This document shows, one piece after another, positions 11,601 to 25,500 of a stretch of 64,000 bases of DNA. The notes below the pieces were generated by a model that saw only the letters and a program-made list of their open reading frames with translations, did not search any database and was not told where the DNA came from. The number at the start of each line of letters is the position of its first letter. Within the stretch, counting starts at the first letter, position 1. The position numbers were made by a program, and so were the translations under genes. Source of the DNA: Pagrus major (taxonomy: Eukaryota; Chordata; Actinopteri; Spariformes; Sparidae); assembly GCF_040436345.1 (NCBI RefSeq), contig NC_133236.1, forward strand, positions 14,224,966-14,288,965. Reading direction: 5' to 3'.

Positions 11601-14600
11601 GCTCTGTCCACTCTTTCCACAGTCATTGCTTTCATTGAAAAGGCAGACAAAGTTAGCGACAAGCTGGTAAACATAGCGGCACAGTTAGCAGCCAAGGAGG
11701 ATGATAAAGGCTGATTATTGGAATTAACATTTTTCAGGTGGCCAGATGCACAACTGCAAATGAATGCTACTGTTGCTCTGTGTCTGCTAGATGTGTGAAA
11801 AGGCAACTGTTTGCTCACACGGTCCCCATAATAACTTTATAAGGTGATAATATGTCACTGTTGTGGTTGCAGCTTGTTTTACTGGCCCTACTGCCTTGAG
11901 CACTGTGTGGAGCTGCCAAAAATACATTGACCAAGTATCTGGTGATGCTGGCTCAGTGTTGTCTCAAGTAAATGTCCCTACCAGGCAGGTTTGTCTTTAG
12001 ATCTCCAGCCCGAACACGACGTCCCTGACCTCTGTTGGTGACGTGGTTGCAACCTAATGTGCCACCATCCTGTGTTTTGAAGCCTGTCCAAAAAAACTCC
12101 CTGACCTTGAAGATACATATTGAAACACTCTCTGCACTGCAAGGTATTTTTCCTGAAACATAATCTCACAGAAAGCCCGGTGCATATGGAGGGCACTGTG
12201 AGGCACTGTGTGGCACAGTGGCACAAATGAGTCTTTGTGTTGCCTTGTGGGTCTTACATCATTTCCAGACTCCAGCTCCAGGACTGACTGGAGCTGGTGG
12301 GCTTGGTGGGAGATCCCCGCGGTACGCTTGGCCCGACACTGAACCCATCTGATTTTTATCTTTCTCACAGAAGCTGCTGTTAACTTGATCACAACCTTAT
12401 ATTGTACCCATGAAAGTTGTTCCAGGTGCTGTCAGGTTAAAGCCTCACCTCCCGGTCCTGTGTGAGCCTTGCTGCTTTGGATCAGGAGCTGCCGGGACCT
12501 GAGTCTTGCTAGTTGGCAGGTCAATGCCTTGAGTGTTGCTGCACAACAGTATGCCTGCTGCTGCTGCTCCATCTCACCCTGCCTTCCTGCCTGCCTGAGC
12601 TCAGCTTTTCCAGCCGTAACTCATTCCTGCTAATTAGGACAAGGGCTTTTGCCGGTCCGCGAGGGAACCACTTTCACATGGGAAGCCCTCGGTTTGTTTC
12701 CACCCCCCTGTGCCCGGGCACAAGTTAGCGGCGTTGTGAGACAAGTCTCTAACTGAGAAAAAACACAGACAAGAATAATCCTCCGGCTCTTCTCTGAGGT
12801 CACCTTCACTTGGCGACGAAAAAAGTTCCGCTCACGTGAGCGCTGCGAGGCCAAACGCACAAACATAAACAATTGATGGAAACACTTATGAGCTGCTCAT
12901 CCTTCATCCAACATTTTTACATGATCTGTCTTCACACAGTAAAACTACTGTGTGAATGATTTTCCTAAACCGCACAAACTTCAAGACAAGGTTCTGTTGA
13001 TTAAACCAAACATGTTGACTGTGACATGAATGACTCATCGATTCCGAATCTACACATAGCTACTCAATGGCAAAAAGGCTTTGGTGAGAATTTTCGTGCG
13101 ACTCAGGTAACCTCTGCTCCTGCTAACTTTAACGTGGCATTGATCACTGCATGGTTTAAAGGGTAATTCTGTTTTTTTTTCTAAACCAGGGCCCTGTTTT
13201 TACATATCTTAGGGTCTAAATGACTAATGGGTGCAAAAAGTGCTGCAGTGTAATCACTGAGTGCAACTTCGACTGTCAAATATTCAGTATAAGTGCTCGA
13301 TTTTGCCACTGACAGACAGTGAACAGTGTAATTCTAAGTGTCTGACAACATTATGGAAAGGATCCCAACAAAATAGACCTTTCTGGTAGAGCATCCTCTT
13401 TGTTTAACCAGAAACAGCCATTATATCTCTTTACTAAGCCACCAGACGCTGTTGACAAAAACAGTAATTTGACTTTCTTACTGTGACAGGAACATTTGCA
13501 GCCATTGCAGCCTGTTTTGCATCTGCCGTCTGAGGTGATCTACTGCAACAATTCCAAAACTCTTTGTTCATTTTAGGCTAAAGTCACGCTGTAGCCCAGA
13601 TTCAGTTGTGTTTTGGAGGTCACCAACAAAAAGCCCGAGATCACAGGCAGATCAACACTCGCTCCCGTGAGCGACAGTCGCCTTTAAGATATCTAGCAAG
13701 CTAAATATCTGGTCGAGCTGCTGACGGGTCGGTGAGCCGACTTGTGACTTAAACTTTAAATTTGTTTTGTAGTAATACTCCTTTTGTTTTGGTGCTGTTA
13801 AAAACTGGCATTAATTAATTAAGCACTTGGGGGCAATGCAAGCTGTAACCACAACATTGACCTATTATCACCTCATACAGTTGTTATATTGAACCTGTTT
13901 GCACAAATGTACAGATCCTGCAGAAAGAGCAACACTATCATTGATGTGGAGTCTTGATGTTTTTCACCTCCTGGTGAGAGGATTAAATATTTACTCTCCC
14001 TCAGCTCTTTTTTAGTCGCCACCAACTCCTGTTTTGCTTATTAAATGCTCCACTATGTTAACCAGCTCGTCACTGACTTTTTCTCCTGTTTGGTGCTGGG
14101 CAGATTACAGTGGGTTTGCAAAGCAGTTTTTTTTGTGTGCCAAAAATAGCTTCCTGCTGGTGAGAAAACGGATGAGCTGAAAAGGCTGAGGTGGTCGTCA
14201 GTGTTGGGTGATGATTCTCGCTCACTTTACACAACCCTCTTCAACATATTGTTAATATCAAAACATTGATTAGTGCAGTTTGACACTTTTAATTTTGATT
14301 TGTATCAAATTTTAGTGTCAAATACGTCTGAGAATTACACACAGGAAAATAACTCACACTTTGATCAAATGTCCAATGTTATACCACTATGCCAACAGCG
14401 AGTCTGTAACCCTGTAGCCCCCCTCTCTTTTTTAACGCGCCACAAAATGCATGAGCTTTCCAGCTGATAAAATTGCACCTTGGTAGCAACAACACTCAGC
14501 CCCGAGAATGAGTTTCTGAGAGTCACTGTGCTTGTTTTTATATGAGACACAGTAAAGTGTGTGGCAGAGTGAGGTGACTGGATGGAAATAACAAGAGGGA

Positions 14601-16028
14601 GCACACAGCCTGAGCCGCTGCGGGGGAACCGAGAGCGCTGGAAAACCAGAAAATCTCCCTTAAAATTACGAGAGGCCAAAGGAACAAGGGGCGAGGACTG
14701 GAAGCCAGGACGGGAGGAAGCGAAAGAATAGAGATCATAAAAACTGGGATACACCCTCTGAACATCCATACAAAAGGAGGAGGATCAGTAAATGCTTTTA
14801 ATAGGGAAACCCTTCTGAGCTGTCTGGTGTTAAAAATGTATATTGCTCTGCAGGCAAGAATAAAGCTTGCAGCATTAGTTAGAAACATTATAACATAATG
14901 GCTGGTGTTTTGATGGTAATGATGATTTTATTAGATAAAAATAAACCCATGCACACACACAAATACATGCAATTTAAAGGGTCATGTAAAAAGAAAGGAA
15001 AGTACATTTAAACTGTATTTAAACTTCCTCTAAAAATGTATTTCTGGGTTGTGGTTTGTCAGAAGTCTTGTTTTGTGGGACTCCCTTCCTAAAAACAAGT
15101 CCATTTGGCACCCAGGAGGTGTTTCTGGCACCGTGGTGAGACCCCGTTCCACACGAGTTGCAAATGTCTACTTCGCTCTGCACCCCAGAATAACACATTT
15201 TCTGAAAGCAGACTTCACTCCAAACCAAAGCACTAGTAAATCTTTCATCAGGCTCATGCAATGAAACCAGAAATCAGCATCACGCAGCTTCTGAGTTGTT
15301 GTTGTTGTTTTTTTCCATATTTGCATGTAGAGATCTCTTTTCATCATATTTGTGCCGTTGGTCTCAGATATGCTGATGGTTGCCGCATGTATTTGTGCAT
15401 GTAGAAGCTGTGAGTCCACATTAAAACCCACTCACTGCAGCATGTGAATGAAATGTTTTACTCTGTTTCATCCAGCAGATGGGGTTAGAATTCCAACCAA
15501 AATGAAGCCCTTGATCAGAGCTAATTATGACTTTACTCTGACTGCTTTGTGTATAAAATTACAAACCATTCAGAGCTGGGTTATTTCAGAGATTCTTATC
15601 TCATGCAGTCATATAAATATAGAACTTTGACTCTGAAAAAGCCTGAAACACGCAGGAATTTCAAAGTACTCTTGCCAAACCCAACAAAGCCCCCTGAATC
15701 CTAATTAAATACCGATGATGAATTCCTTTCAGCGCTACTATTTGCAACAACATTTTTGAACCGGAGCCCATCCACAAACCTGAGAAATTAGCCGAGTCTG
15801 GTCGCACTGGATGGAATAAATATCCATCATTGTGTAAAGCCAGCAGGGTTTTACAGGGGAATCTGTATTTCATTGTGCCACTGCAGGAAAACAGTTGATG
15901 GAAAACAAATTCAAATCAGTCTGCTTCACATGTGCACATGGGCCTACACATGTATTAGTTAGACAACAAGGCTCTCATATGTAGGGACGTTTTTACTGTC
16001 ATTTCATGAATAATGTGGTATTAATATT
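11601..16028. other. Intergenic DNA with decayed repeat pieces
   Basis: No exon is supported. The block at about 13,160-14,180 contains phrases shared with 21.4-21.85 kb (for example the TACAGTGGGTTT run near 14,107 and 21,682), so it is probably decayed mobile DNA. Overlapping open frames at 14.37-14.89 kb on the minus strand have no recognisable domain. Confidence 0.45.
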
Positions 16029-16420
16029 TAAAAGGTCCCATATTATGCTCATTTTCACATTCATACTTTCATTTTCGGTGTCTACTAGAAAATGTTTACA
16101 TGCTCAAACGTTGAAAAAAACACGTTATTGTCCTCATTTCTGCAGCACCTCTATTCACCCTCTGTCTGAATGCTCCGTTTTAGTGCCTGTCTCTTTAAGG
16201 CCCCCCTCCCAAAAAGCCCAGTCCGCTCTGATTGGTCAGCTCTCACAGGCCTGAGTCGGCACTGCCCACCCTGTTTCATCATCAAGTCTGCTGGTGTTTT
16301 TGCAACCACAGCAGTGCCAGGGGGCATGGCTGTATAGTTGTGACATCACAACCTTACAGAGGCACAGTTTCTGAAAACAGGCTGTTCAGCTAGCACCTAG
16401 ATCTGCTTTAAAAACAACAG
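16029..16420 (+). repeat. Dispersed teleost repeat (AAAGGTCCCATATTATGC type)
   Basis: Starts with AAAAGGTCCCATATTATGCT and carries the central phrases GCCTGTCTCTTTAAGGCCCC and TCTGATTGGTCAGCTCT. I associate these with a very common non-autonomous fish element. The expected inverted right end (GCATAATATGGGACC) is missing, so the copy is truncated or decayed. Confidence 0.6.
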
Positions 16421-16684
16421 ATGTGTGGCTCACAACTTTGTGATTATTGTGTTAAATTTTCAATCTTGTTCTTTTGACATTTTATTAAAAGTAATATTAT
16501 GGTCTATAACAGGATACTTTGTGTGTCATTGCTTTAAACTGCCCTGCTTGGCTAATGTGGCTAATTGTGTGCAAAATGTGGTCATTAACAGACTTCCTGT
16601 CTTGAAAATGCAGATTTTGTTCGTATTGTCACCTCGGCATCTTACTGTCTTTTGATTTTATTTCTTAACCTGCTGCTTCATTAT

Positions 16685-16765
16685 AACAATAATGATAGAC
16701 TTTATTTGTAAAGCATTTTTCAAAACAACGTTACAAAGCGCTTTTCCAGAAAAGGAAAGAAAAAA
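16685..16765 (+). repeat. Short dispersed repeat (GACTTTATTTGTAAAGCA type)
   Basis: The sequence around ATAGACTTTATTTGTAAAGC, followed by AAAACAACGTTACAAAGCGC, is a familiar fish interspersed repeat fragment. A related type occurs at about 50,460-50,600. Confidence 0.5.
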
Positions 16766-17689
16766 AGACGGATTAAGACAAAAAAACAACACAGATCAAG
16801 AACGGCAGACAAAAGTTAACAACACATGGCTTATAAAACATTGTGTCAAAAATATTTTAAAACTGTTAAGGCAAGAGCAAAATGATAAAGCCCAGTAACT
16901 TATACAAAAATTCACAAATGCCTTCCTACTAACAACAAACAGAACATTCATCTTCCACTCTGATTTACGTGTTTCATGTCGTGACGGGCTAAGAATGGTG
17001 CCTGTGGCTGCGTGACATTGGTTTAATGGTGTTGTGTGTGTGTGAAGTGCAGCCACTTACATGACTCAGATTTATGTCTTCCTGTCAGCACACTCTCGGG
17101 TCAAAACAATAACAAATTAAAACTGGGACAATGTCAATGCCTTCCCTGTCCTTTCAGTATGTCAAAGGCTGTGTAATTACTAAATTATTTAGTTGTCAGT
17201 GGATCTCCATGGTGATATTGATCTGTAGCGAGGCCTGTTAGTCACTCAGAGCTCCGGTGCTAACTATCCTCCCTCCAATGTGACTAATCTAAACCGGTAA
17301 TCTATACATTAGGTTGTCCTGATGTAGGCTGCCTCTGTGTCTGCTGCGACACTGTGGGGAGTGGTCACAATGACTTTGTGTGTTTCATTCAAATAAGGCT
17401 GAAATTGACACAGTAGGCAAGATTAAAGACAATAAAGTTTCAGATCATGTTCGATGCTGCACAGTGGCAAAAGCACAGGACCGTGTAATGTAAAAGGTCT
17501 TATGAGTTAACTTTACCCAGCAGTACCCATGGGGAGAAAACCACCCAAGACGAGGTGTTTTGATCCAGTAAAATAACTCTTTGACTTTCTGAAACTTTCT
17601 GAAAAGATTGCATCACTGAAAAGAGAAGTTAAACTGAATCCAAATGTAAATGAAGAAGATGAAGGGATGAGGCCAACGTTTTTTAAACC

Positions 17690-18110
17690 TGGTGCCTTTT
17701 CTGCTTTACAAAAGTTTAGGAATAGTTTGGAAAATATATGCTTCCTCTCTTCCCTGCCGAGTGCTTGATGAGAAGATTGACGGCAAGAAATAGTCCAACA
17801 CAAAACCCCCGTGAAACTAGAGTGTGCCATTTTTATGCTTTAGTTTCTGTCCATGCTGATTGGACAAACAAGATATAACATGTTAATTTGTGAGTTTTAG
17901 AGGTGCTGGTTGGCAGATTTTGTTACATTTGGATGGAGCCAGGTTAGCTGTTTCCCTTTGTTTCCAGTCTGTATGCTAAGCTAAGCTATACCAGCTTCTG
18001 GCTTAGGCTATATATTTACCTCAAACATATGAGATAAGTAGCGATTTTCTTGTCTAACTCTTGGTCAGAAGGCAAATACATGTATTTAACATTTACATAG
18101 ATGGTGGGAT
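17690..18110 (+). repeat. Composite of fish dispersed repeat fragments
   Basis: Contains AGCCAGGTTAGCTGTTTCCC followed by TATGCTAAGCTAAGCTA and GATGAGAAGATTGACGGCAA. These are phrases of a common teleost repeat that is also seen at 26.62-26.78 and 43.06-43.23 kb. No coding capacity is visible. Confidence 0.5.
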
Positions 18111-19505
18111 ACTTTTCCTGACTGTGCTTACATCCTTACATTCAAACTCTCAGATTGCTGTCATAGTTGCAGACATTCTTATCTCTTCTTATCAAAACTT
18201 TTATATCTTCCACTGACCTCTGAGATTCTGGGGTTGCAAGCCCTAAAAATATGATTGACTGTCTATAATTTTGGTATATAAACTCCTAATTTCAGTTTAG
18301 AGTTCACACTCTGACCTACTTTGGAGCTCAGTTGGCCACTTCTTCATGAACTGATGGTTCACATCTACCTTCAGACAGCTAATATTGACTTGACGTTGGA
18401 CCGGCACTTCATCATGTTTAACACACACCCATCAAACGCCTGTTGTGTAGGCTGTGATCATCTGATTGTTAAAAAGAGATCGATGGGTATCTGTCAGCCT
18501 GCCGATGTGTCATGCTGCTACCTGTGAACCAAAGCACAGAAGCTTTGATGGCCGCTGTCATAAAAACATGAAAAAGGTGGAAATGTGTCAGTCCCGTGTG
18601 TGAAAGCTGCTCTGTAATGTGTGTTCAATTGTCAGGAATGGAGAAAGTGCCTGAAGGATGATGGGACGGCGTGTCATCATGACAAGTCATCACAGCCAGA
18701 CGTCTCTCACTCCAGCAACATGACCTGCTGAGAAGATAACTGCTTTTATCTGACCCACTTTACATTCCTCAACACTTGGCTGTTCTTCTTCACCTTCTTA
18801 AGGAAATCTGAGGTATATCTATTTACTTTCAGGGCTGATGATCAAATATATGAATGAGGTGAATGTTTTTTTTTCTGTCAAATGTCAAAAAAAGGAAAAT
18901 AACTGAATGATCAAGAAGTGTTTCTATGGGGCACTACTGCCCTCTACTGGCAGAACAGGCAGTGTTTGGATTTGTTTTTGCCTTCAGGTGTGTGTGCAGC
19001 TGCTTTTCTTAAGATTTCTCTGACAAATAAGTTTACATATGAAGATTCTTTGTTTTGTTTAACTTTATCCTGTCTTTATTCAGTTCAGTGCAACTCATGT
19101 TGTATCATTTTGTGTTTTAGAGGGTATGAGTGGGGGAGTGAGTACAGAGCATTGTGTTATTGCACGACAGCCTTTCATGGATAATAGATATGGAGGACCA
19201 AAAGTGCCAAAATCCAAAATAAATAAATAAATGACCAAAAATAATATTAAAAATAAATCTAGGCATTCATTAATTTATAAAATATGACATACATTACTAT
19301 TTTAATTTTCAGGTGTATTTATTAATCTATTTCTAAAGGTATTTTTATTTCTATGGCCTATGGGTTTTTGCATTTTACCCCCTATGTATTTCCTCAAAAA
19401 TGTATTTATTAATGTATTTTCTTGCTACATGTTTTTATGCATTCTGATTCATTATGCTCATGGGGGGGCTGCCATGCAAAGTGTGGCATAAATTAATAAA
19501 TATGT

Positions 19506-19533
19506 ATAGAATAGAATAGAATAGAATAGAATA
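19506..19533. repeat. (AATAG)n pentanucleotide microsatellite
   Basis: About five and a half uninterrupted copies of the five-base unit ATAGA. Confidence 0.9.
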
Positions 19534-19843
19534 ACTTAACCAGAGCAGGAAAACTGTCTTTGGTGTCAGCCAGGTAAATATAAAAATGGACATGTCTACA
19601 AGATTAAAGATTAAAACAAAAACAAGAACTGTCACTTAAATTAAATGAAGAGTCAAGTGTTCAACTTACACTCTCATATTTGAAAAAATAAATGCAGATA
19701 AACAGGGACTGATGAATACAGGAGCCATTTAAGAAAAATATCTATTTATAGCATATTTAAGAACTTAATGCCTACATTTATTTTTAACATTTTCGGTGCA
19801 TTAAATGTCATATCCATGTATTTACTCACTTATTTTATTGCTT

Positions 19844-19846
<3 letters not shown>

Positions 19847-19888
<42 letters not shown>

Positions 19889-19902
19889 GTATGTATGTAT
19901 AT
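19847..19902. repeat. (TA)n with (TATG)n tail
   Basis: An uninterrupted alternation of T and A runs into TATG tetranucleotides. It is able to form a self-complementary hairpin. Confidence 0.9.
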
Positions 19903-20405
19903 TCATTTTTGATTTTTGTTCAAATAAAGGTCGATCTGAATTAAATAAATAAAACACTCAACCATGTCACCTAATGGCTCTGCCCAAGCAGCCAAATTTA
20001 GAAATATGAAATGTCACACTACATCAGCGCCATGTGTGCTAAATGTCTGAGGAACAGGCTCTCAGCTGAATTAGGAATTACAGTCATGTTCAGGACAAAA
20101 TGTCAGCCGTCTGGGATGGCAAATAAACAAAGTGAAAATGTTAAAGCTTTTTAAATCGCGTCCAAATGAAGCTATATGAAATAAGGACTGTGAAGTGCAG
20201 TGATGTAACTGAAAAGCAGTTTGCTTTGAACTCCGCTCAGTACTTCTTGAAGCTGCAGTGCCTCTCTGAATTTAATAGCATGAACAGAGTGAGTAATCAG
20301 TCCTCTTGGTTAAGAGAGCAGCACTTGAAATTAATAAAGAGAAACTGTATGATCAGAAGTGCTATAAAACAAACATTTAAAATGAAGAGGTTTATAAATG
20401 CAACT

Positions 20406-21319
20406 CAGAGGCTGTTTACACCTGGCATTAACATGGGTCTCGGGTTATCCAATCAATGGACAGCTCTGAGTACAGTTGTGAATGCACCCAAGATGCCTTG
20501 AGGACACAGTGAGATCTGACGTCCTCTGCAAAACAAGAAGAAGAAGCTACAACAGACAGAACGGATTAACTTATTTCCTTTTTGGTTCACTGTAAAGGGC
20601 TCTCTTACCTGCCGCGATAAGCAGCAGATGTTTGTGAACACAGTCTGTTTCCACTGATTTAACCATTGAAATAGTGAGTGAGTGCAATATCGCCAGACTC
20701 CCTTAAAAAATCATGCAATTGTGAGAGTTGTTGAGTGAGGAGAAACTTAACAAACCTTGCAAAACACTTACAGCAGCATATTCGAAATCATTCATGGCTC
20801 CTTTTAATTTCTGCATTAATTAATCAATTAATTTCTGCAGTATTTCAGCAGCTGATGGAACACTGTTTTAACTAATTTCACCATTTACACTACATTTATT
20901 AAAGACAACACAATTGTATCAAAAGGTTAACATGTCAAATACAGTAAACAGTAACCAATATAGGCTTCCTCTTTGTAGACTGTGGAGAAACTCCCTTACA
21001 ATTGTGCAATTTTGTGATTTGTTGAGTCGGGAGAATTTTTTCTAAACTTTCCACAAATTGTCTACCACAAATTCATAATTATTTGGGTCATCTTGTAAAT
21101 ACTGCAAATGTTATTTATTCTTTCTTTCTTTGTGTAAAAAAAAAAATTATGTCTGAGTGTCCCAACAATGTTCGTGTTAGATTGGGAAAGTGAGAAACCC
21201 TCACAGGTGTTCGCTCGAGATGCATGTTAATGCCAGGTGTGAAGTGATGTACTCAGAGCTGTCCACTTGAGTCCAGACCATCCGTGACTCATGTCAATGT
21301 CAGGTGTTAACAGCCTCTG
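20406..21319. mobile_element. Non-autonomous TIR element (about 0.9 kb)
   Basis: The left end CAGAGGCTGTTTACACCTGG (continuing CATTAACATG) matches the reverse complement of the right end, which reads from CATGTCAATGTCAGG to CAGCCTCTG. That gives about 30 bp of imperfect terminal inverted repeat. A second, internal copy of the right-end phrase (ATGCATGTTAATGCCAGGTG) lies at 21,216-21,235, suggesting an internal duplication or nested copy. No transposase frame is present. I recognise the ACACCTGGCATTAACATG phrase as a widespread fish element of DNA-transposon type. Confidence 0.65.
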
Positions 21320-21419
21320 ATTCAATTCCCTACGTCCATCCTACTGCTTGGCACTGAATTTGATATTACGACTACATGCACACTAAAGCCAGCTACTGTT
21401 TATGTGTGAAAACAAAGCG

Positions 21420-21860
21420 TTAGAGTAAAACTGGGGAGCGGAAACAAGCTGTGAACATAATAGACATTATAACGTCATAAAGCTGATATGGTGAAGGTGT
21501 TCAGCACACAAAGCAACATTATCATTTGAGCTGTGTGGCCGCCTGGAAAATGTAAGTCCAATATTTGCTCCTTTAAGCTGTGTGTTTGGTCTCAACTCCT
21601 GTGGGAAAGTTCCTGGCTGTTTAGCAGCTATACGCTCCACAGTGTTCACCAGCTAGTCGCAAATTCCTTTTGCTTGGTCTACAGTGGGTTTTTAAGAGCT
21701 TTTTGCTGAAAAATAGCCAAAAATGATGATATGAGAGAGGTGGGAGTGAATCAAAACAGTGGAGTCGATGGTCGTGAAACCAAAACAATTAGCTGAAAGA
21801 CACTAAAATTCTCCAGAAAGTTGAAAGGAGCTGTGATGACGATTCTCTGTGGACTCGTTT
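21420..21860. repeat. Dispersed repeat related to 13.9-14.2 kb and 11.1 kb
   Basis: Shared phrases such as TACAGTGGGTTT, GCCAAAAA and AAAACAATTAGCTGAAAGAC (the last in reverse at about 11,110) link this block to two other places in the window. It is non-coding and probably a decayed mobile element. Confidence 0.45.
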
Positions 21861-22132
21861 CTCTTCACTCATAACTTTTTCCATTGTTATTGTTATATGA
21901 AAAAAAATGTATTATAGCTGTCACTTTTGTTATTTCCTGTTTATGTTGAGAGTCTCTCCCTGTGTGCAACATTTTACTTTACACTTCCTGTATTTGTCTT
22001 TTTCCCGCCTGTTTTCTGTGCTCACCTGTGTTTCATTTTGTTAATTAACCACTGTGTATTTATGTTGATTTTTGTCAGATATGGACTCATCATAGAATAA
22101 TAAAAGTGTGGATTTTATAAAACTGAGATATT

Positions 22133-22501
22133 AAAGAGGCACTATGTAGTTTATGGAGAAGAAATTCAGACTCATATTTACAATATTAATGAGGTAATAA
22201 TACAAACTCAGAATTTTTTTTTTTCCACAACTAAATTAACAAGCTGTTCTCAGAGGAAAACAAGGTCCCCAGAACACTGTTTGAAGCTAGAGAGGTGGCA
22301 GGGTCCACCACATATAAACAAATTTAAACAGTATGAAATGTGTCAGTATGAAATTTAAGGTCAGTTTGTTTATTCAGTTTATTCAGTCATGAAAACAAAG
22401 GTTTGTTTATTTTAGTTTGTTTAAGCATAAAATAATCAGCCAATAAAGATCTTTCTCTTCTGATTAAAATGTCTTCCCCAAAACTACATAGTGCACCTTT
22501 A
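22133..22501. mobile_element. MITE, AAAGRKGCACTATGTAGTTT family, copy A
   Basis: The left end AAAGAGGCACTATGTAGTTT is the inverse of the right end, which reads AAACTACATAGTGCACCTTT. The interior includes AGGTGGCAGGGTCCACCACA and TAATGAGGTAATAATACAAA, also found in copies at 48.65, 50.23 and 50.87 kb. It is about 370 bp with no coding frame. Flanking bases are compatible with either TA or TTAA target sites, so the superfamily is not settled. Confidence 0.8.
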
Positions 22502-25500
22502 AAGGAAACTATCTTGTAACATAACTGTTAATCAGTTTATGATTTTAAAAGAAGAACTGCTTTGACTGCTGTTGATCAACAAGAGATCTCCAGGAGCTGC
22601 ATTGCACATATTATAGATTCAGTCCAAAGGTCAGCGTCACCCGACATCAGCCGATCATTGATTTAGTTCATGCTTATAAATGTGTGAATCCATCACCTGA
22701 AGCAGAGTGGTTGTAGTGCAGAGACCTCCAGACCTCCTATTGACTCCTGGACGTTTTTTTGCTGTTGTCATTCCTTGATTTACCATCTGACACAAACCCT
22801 GCGTGAGTCCCAGAGAGCTGAAGACGCCCCGGGCGAACACCGGACTCCCAGAGGGATGATGATCTGTCGGTTAAACATCTCCGACAGGCCAAGAATAGCT
22901 GAGATTGGACCCTGCGCTCTGTGTTGATGTTTCAACTGTGATTATCTGATGATGACTATGCCCTTGAATATCAAAATTAAGAAAGAAAAAAGCCCAAGAA
23001 AGAAAAAACAGAGGTAGAAGTTGTTGAACTTTAACAGGAAAGAAGGACCTAGCATGTATTTTACAGTACATATTATACAGATTGTATAATAGGATGGTCC
23101 ATTTTCTTCTTTCACCATCATCACCAGTATTCTGAGAATTGGGGGGAGGTTGCCATGGGGATATTTGCTGGTTGCCATTCACTAGAGCAGGTAATTGTTC
23201 CTCTTCACTATCTTTCTCTCTCTCATGTCCTCATTCAGCACTTTGCTGACAGTCGGGGGCGTTCTTCACAACAGAAAGAAAATGGTCCTATTTGTTTAGT
23301 TTGAACAGAATGAACTTGTGATGTGATTGTGTTTGTTTCTTGTATTAAATGATGACTTTCTGACAGAAGACTCTGGAGTCTCAGATGTGAAGTTTTTAGC
23401 ATATCAGACAGTACAATTTTCCAAAACAATCCCTCTTTGAACATCCATTATCAACATTAAACATACTGTAACCTTGACCGAAAGTGTACATGTTGGCTGC
23501 GATGGATTAGCCACTCAGAGCAGATGTAAAGCTCCAGCACAGGGACTGCACGTAATGGTAAATTGGGCTGCACTTCTACTTTTATACTGAGCACAAAGGG
23601 TGTCAAAACAACTCACACAAACAAACCGATCACTGTTAGTGTTGCCATACCTGCTCATTGAAGTGTAGGTTGAGTATGGGTTTCAGGGTCTTGTTCAAGG
23701 AAGCTTCACAAAGCCAACTGTTATTAAAGGATGAGTCATGACACACTCACACACCGAATGGGGAGTTCGTGGAAAACCTCCTGTTATTCAGAGATTGTTC
23801 ACTTATTATTCCAAGATCGTTACTGGATATTTTGTAGTCCCGCCATAAATAGTCCAAATTAGCAATTTGTTAAAGACCGTTAAAAAGAAGCAGGAGGAGT
23901 TGTTTCTTGAAATTATTTTATTTTGTGGTTTTGATGGTGGAAACACTTTTGGCCACAGGGGCATCCAAAATCAACAAAATATCAAAGTTCCCCTGTAAGA
24001 GCTTTAACAAATAAAACCCCTTTTAAAGTCCTTTTAAATTAGTTGAATCAGTTGTATCAGTATATAAATATTTTATTTTATCCAGATGTAGCTGCCTGCA
24101 ATTCATTTGTTGACACTTTCTTGACCCATTGGAGATATTGTAGGCATCAGGATTTTCTGATATCTGGCTATGGACTTTTGGTGCATGTCATACCCTTCTT
24201 TCTACCCACCTGTCAAATAAAGGCAAAAAATCCCGCCAAAGAAATATTTCATAAAAGAAATTCCTGATATGTCCTTGTCAGAAATACAACTCGATGTGTT
24301 GTTCTGACTCAGCTGGTTGTAATTACAGTCTGTACAGATAGACATCACTCTCTTTACTGTGTGATAATTGTGTCGCTACAACCAGGAGGTGATTCACGTA
24401 GTTTAGCATAAAGACTGCAAGTAAAAAGAAATGGGCCAAAGCATAAAAAATGATGGAAACATTTATGAAAAGCAGTTCACAACAAAAGAAACATAAAGCT
24501 AAACCCTGTTTTCTGCATTATATACAATACCAGGTAACACTTTATAATAACCATCATTAATAAATGGTACATTTACAGTTAATTAAACTTGAGCCTCGCT
24601 GCTCACTCATTCAACGCTACAAGCTCCGTATTCTTTGTAGAAGGCTAATTTCCAGAAAGCTCCAACAGAGAAATATTTTATTCAATACATATTTTATGTG
24701 TTCATTGCACGGTTACATAAATGTATGGTCTGTTGCAAAAAAATACAAGCGTTGTGTCTCATAAAGAATTGCTGCAGTGTAGAAGCTTAAGTTCAACATT
24801 ACCATGAACCTTAGAGACCGGCAGGTTTAATGGCATTGCAGAGGAGGACGGACTTTGTTTGATATGTGCGCTAGATGAGAATGAGGTGATTTTTTTTTTA
24901 CGTTTGGCTGTTCTGCCTATAGGGACATAAGGGATTTATTTTTTACTGTCCTTTTATGCTGAACCTTCTTTGTAGCAGATTTAGTTTGCCAAGCTCCGGA
25001 TAGAAGGCAAAATATCTTGTTTAACTGAGCTGCAAAATAACCTGTAATTTTGTAATAAAAACACATCAATTAAATGTTTGAATGCTGCAACTGAACCTTT
25101 GGGGGTGTACTTTTGACACGAAAATAAAAGAAATCAAATTCAAATCAAACAGCTGCAGCAGTTGAAGCTTTAAAATGTAAAATCACAGCAGCGATTTATA
25201 TCCCTCAGGTGGGATCAAGGTCTTGTGAGGAGGCGAGAGGAGTCTAGACGGCTCGACAAGACCAGCATCAGCTCTGTGAGAGCCACGGGGGAATCATCAT
25301 GACAGGCTTAGGTCTCCATGAAAATACATGTCTGATTAAAGAGGAGAGGAGGTGAGGGTGAGGGATGCAAGCAACAGCTGAGCTCTGAGGCCACACATAT
25401 AAATGATAGAGAATAGAGTGTATCTTGTTCTCTAAGATTAGTGTTTTCATACACACCCTGAAAGCAGAACTATTAAAAAATATATATATAAAAGTGTTTG

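Larger units (their letters stand above)
18111..20405. other. Intergenic DNA with an AT-rich core
   Basis: No gene is supported. From about 19,200 to 19,930 the sequence is very AT-rich with many TATTTATT and AAATAAAT words, a GAATA pentanucleotide run at 19,506-19,533 and a (TA)n/(TATG)n run at 19,847-19,902. Confidence 0.55.

Noticed and set aside
14365..14888. Two overlapping minus-strand frames of 134 and 116 codons
   Set aside because: They overlap each other in different frames, show no domain, and have no splice context.
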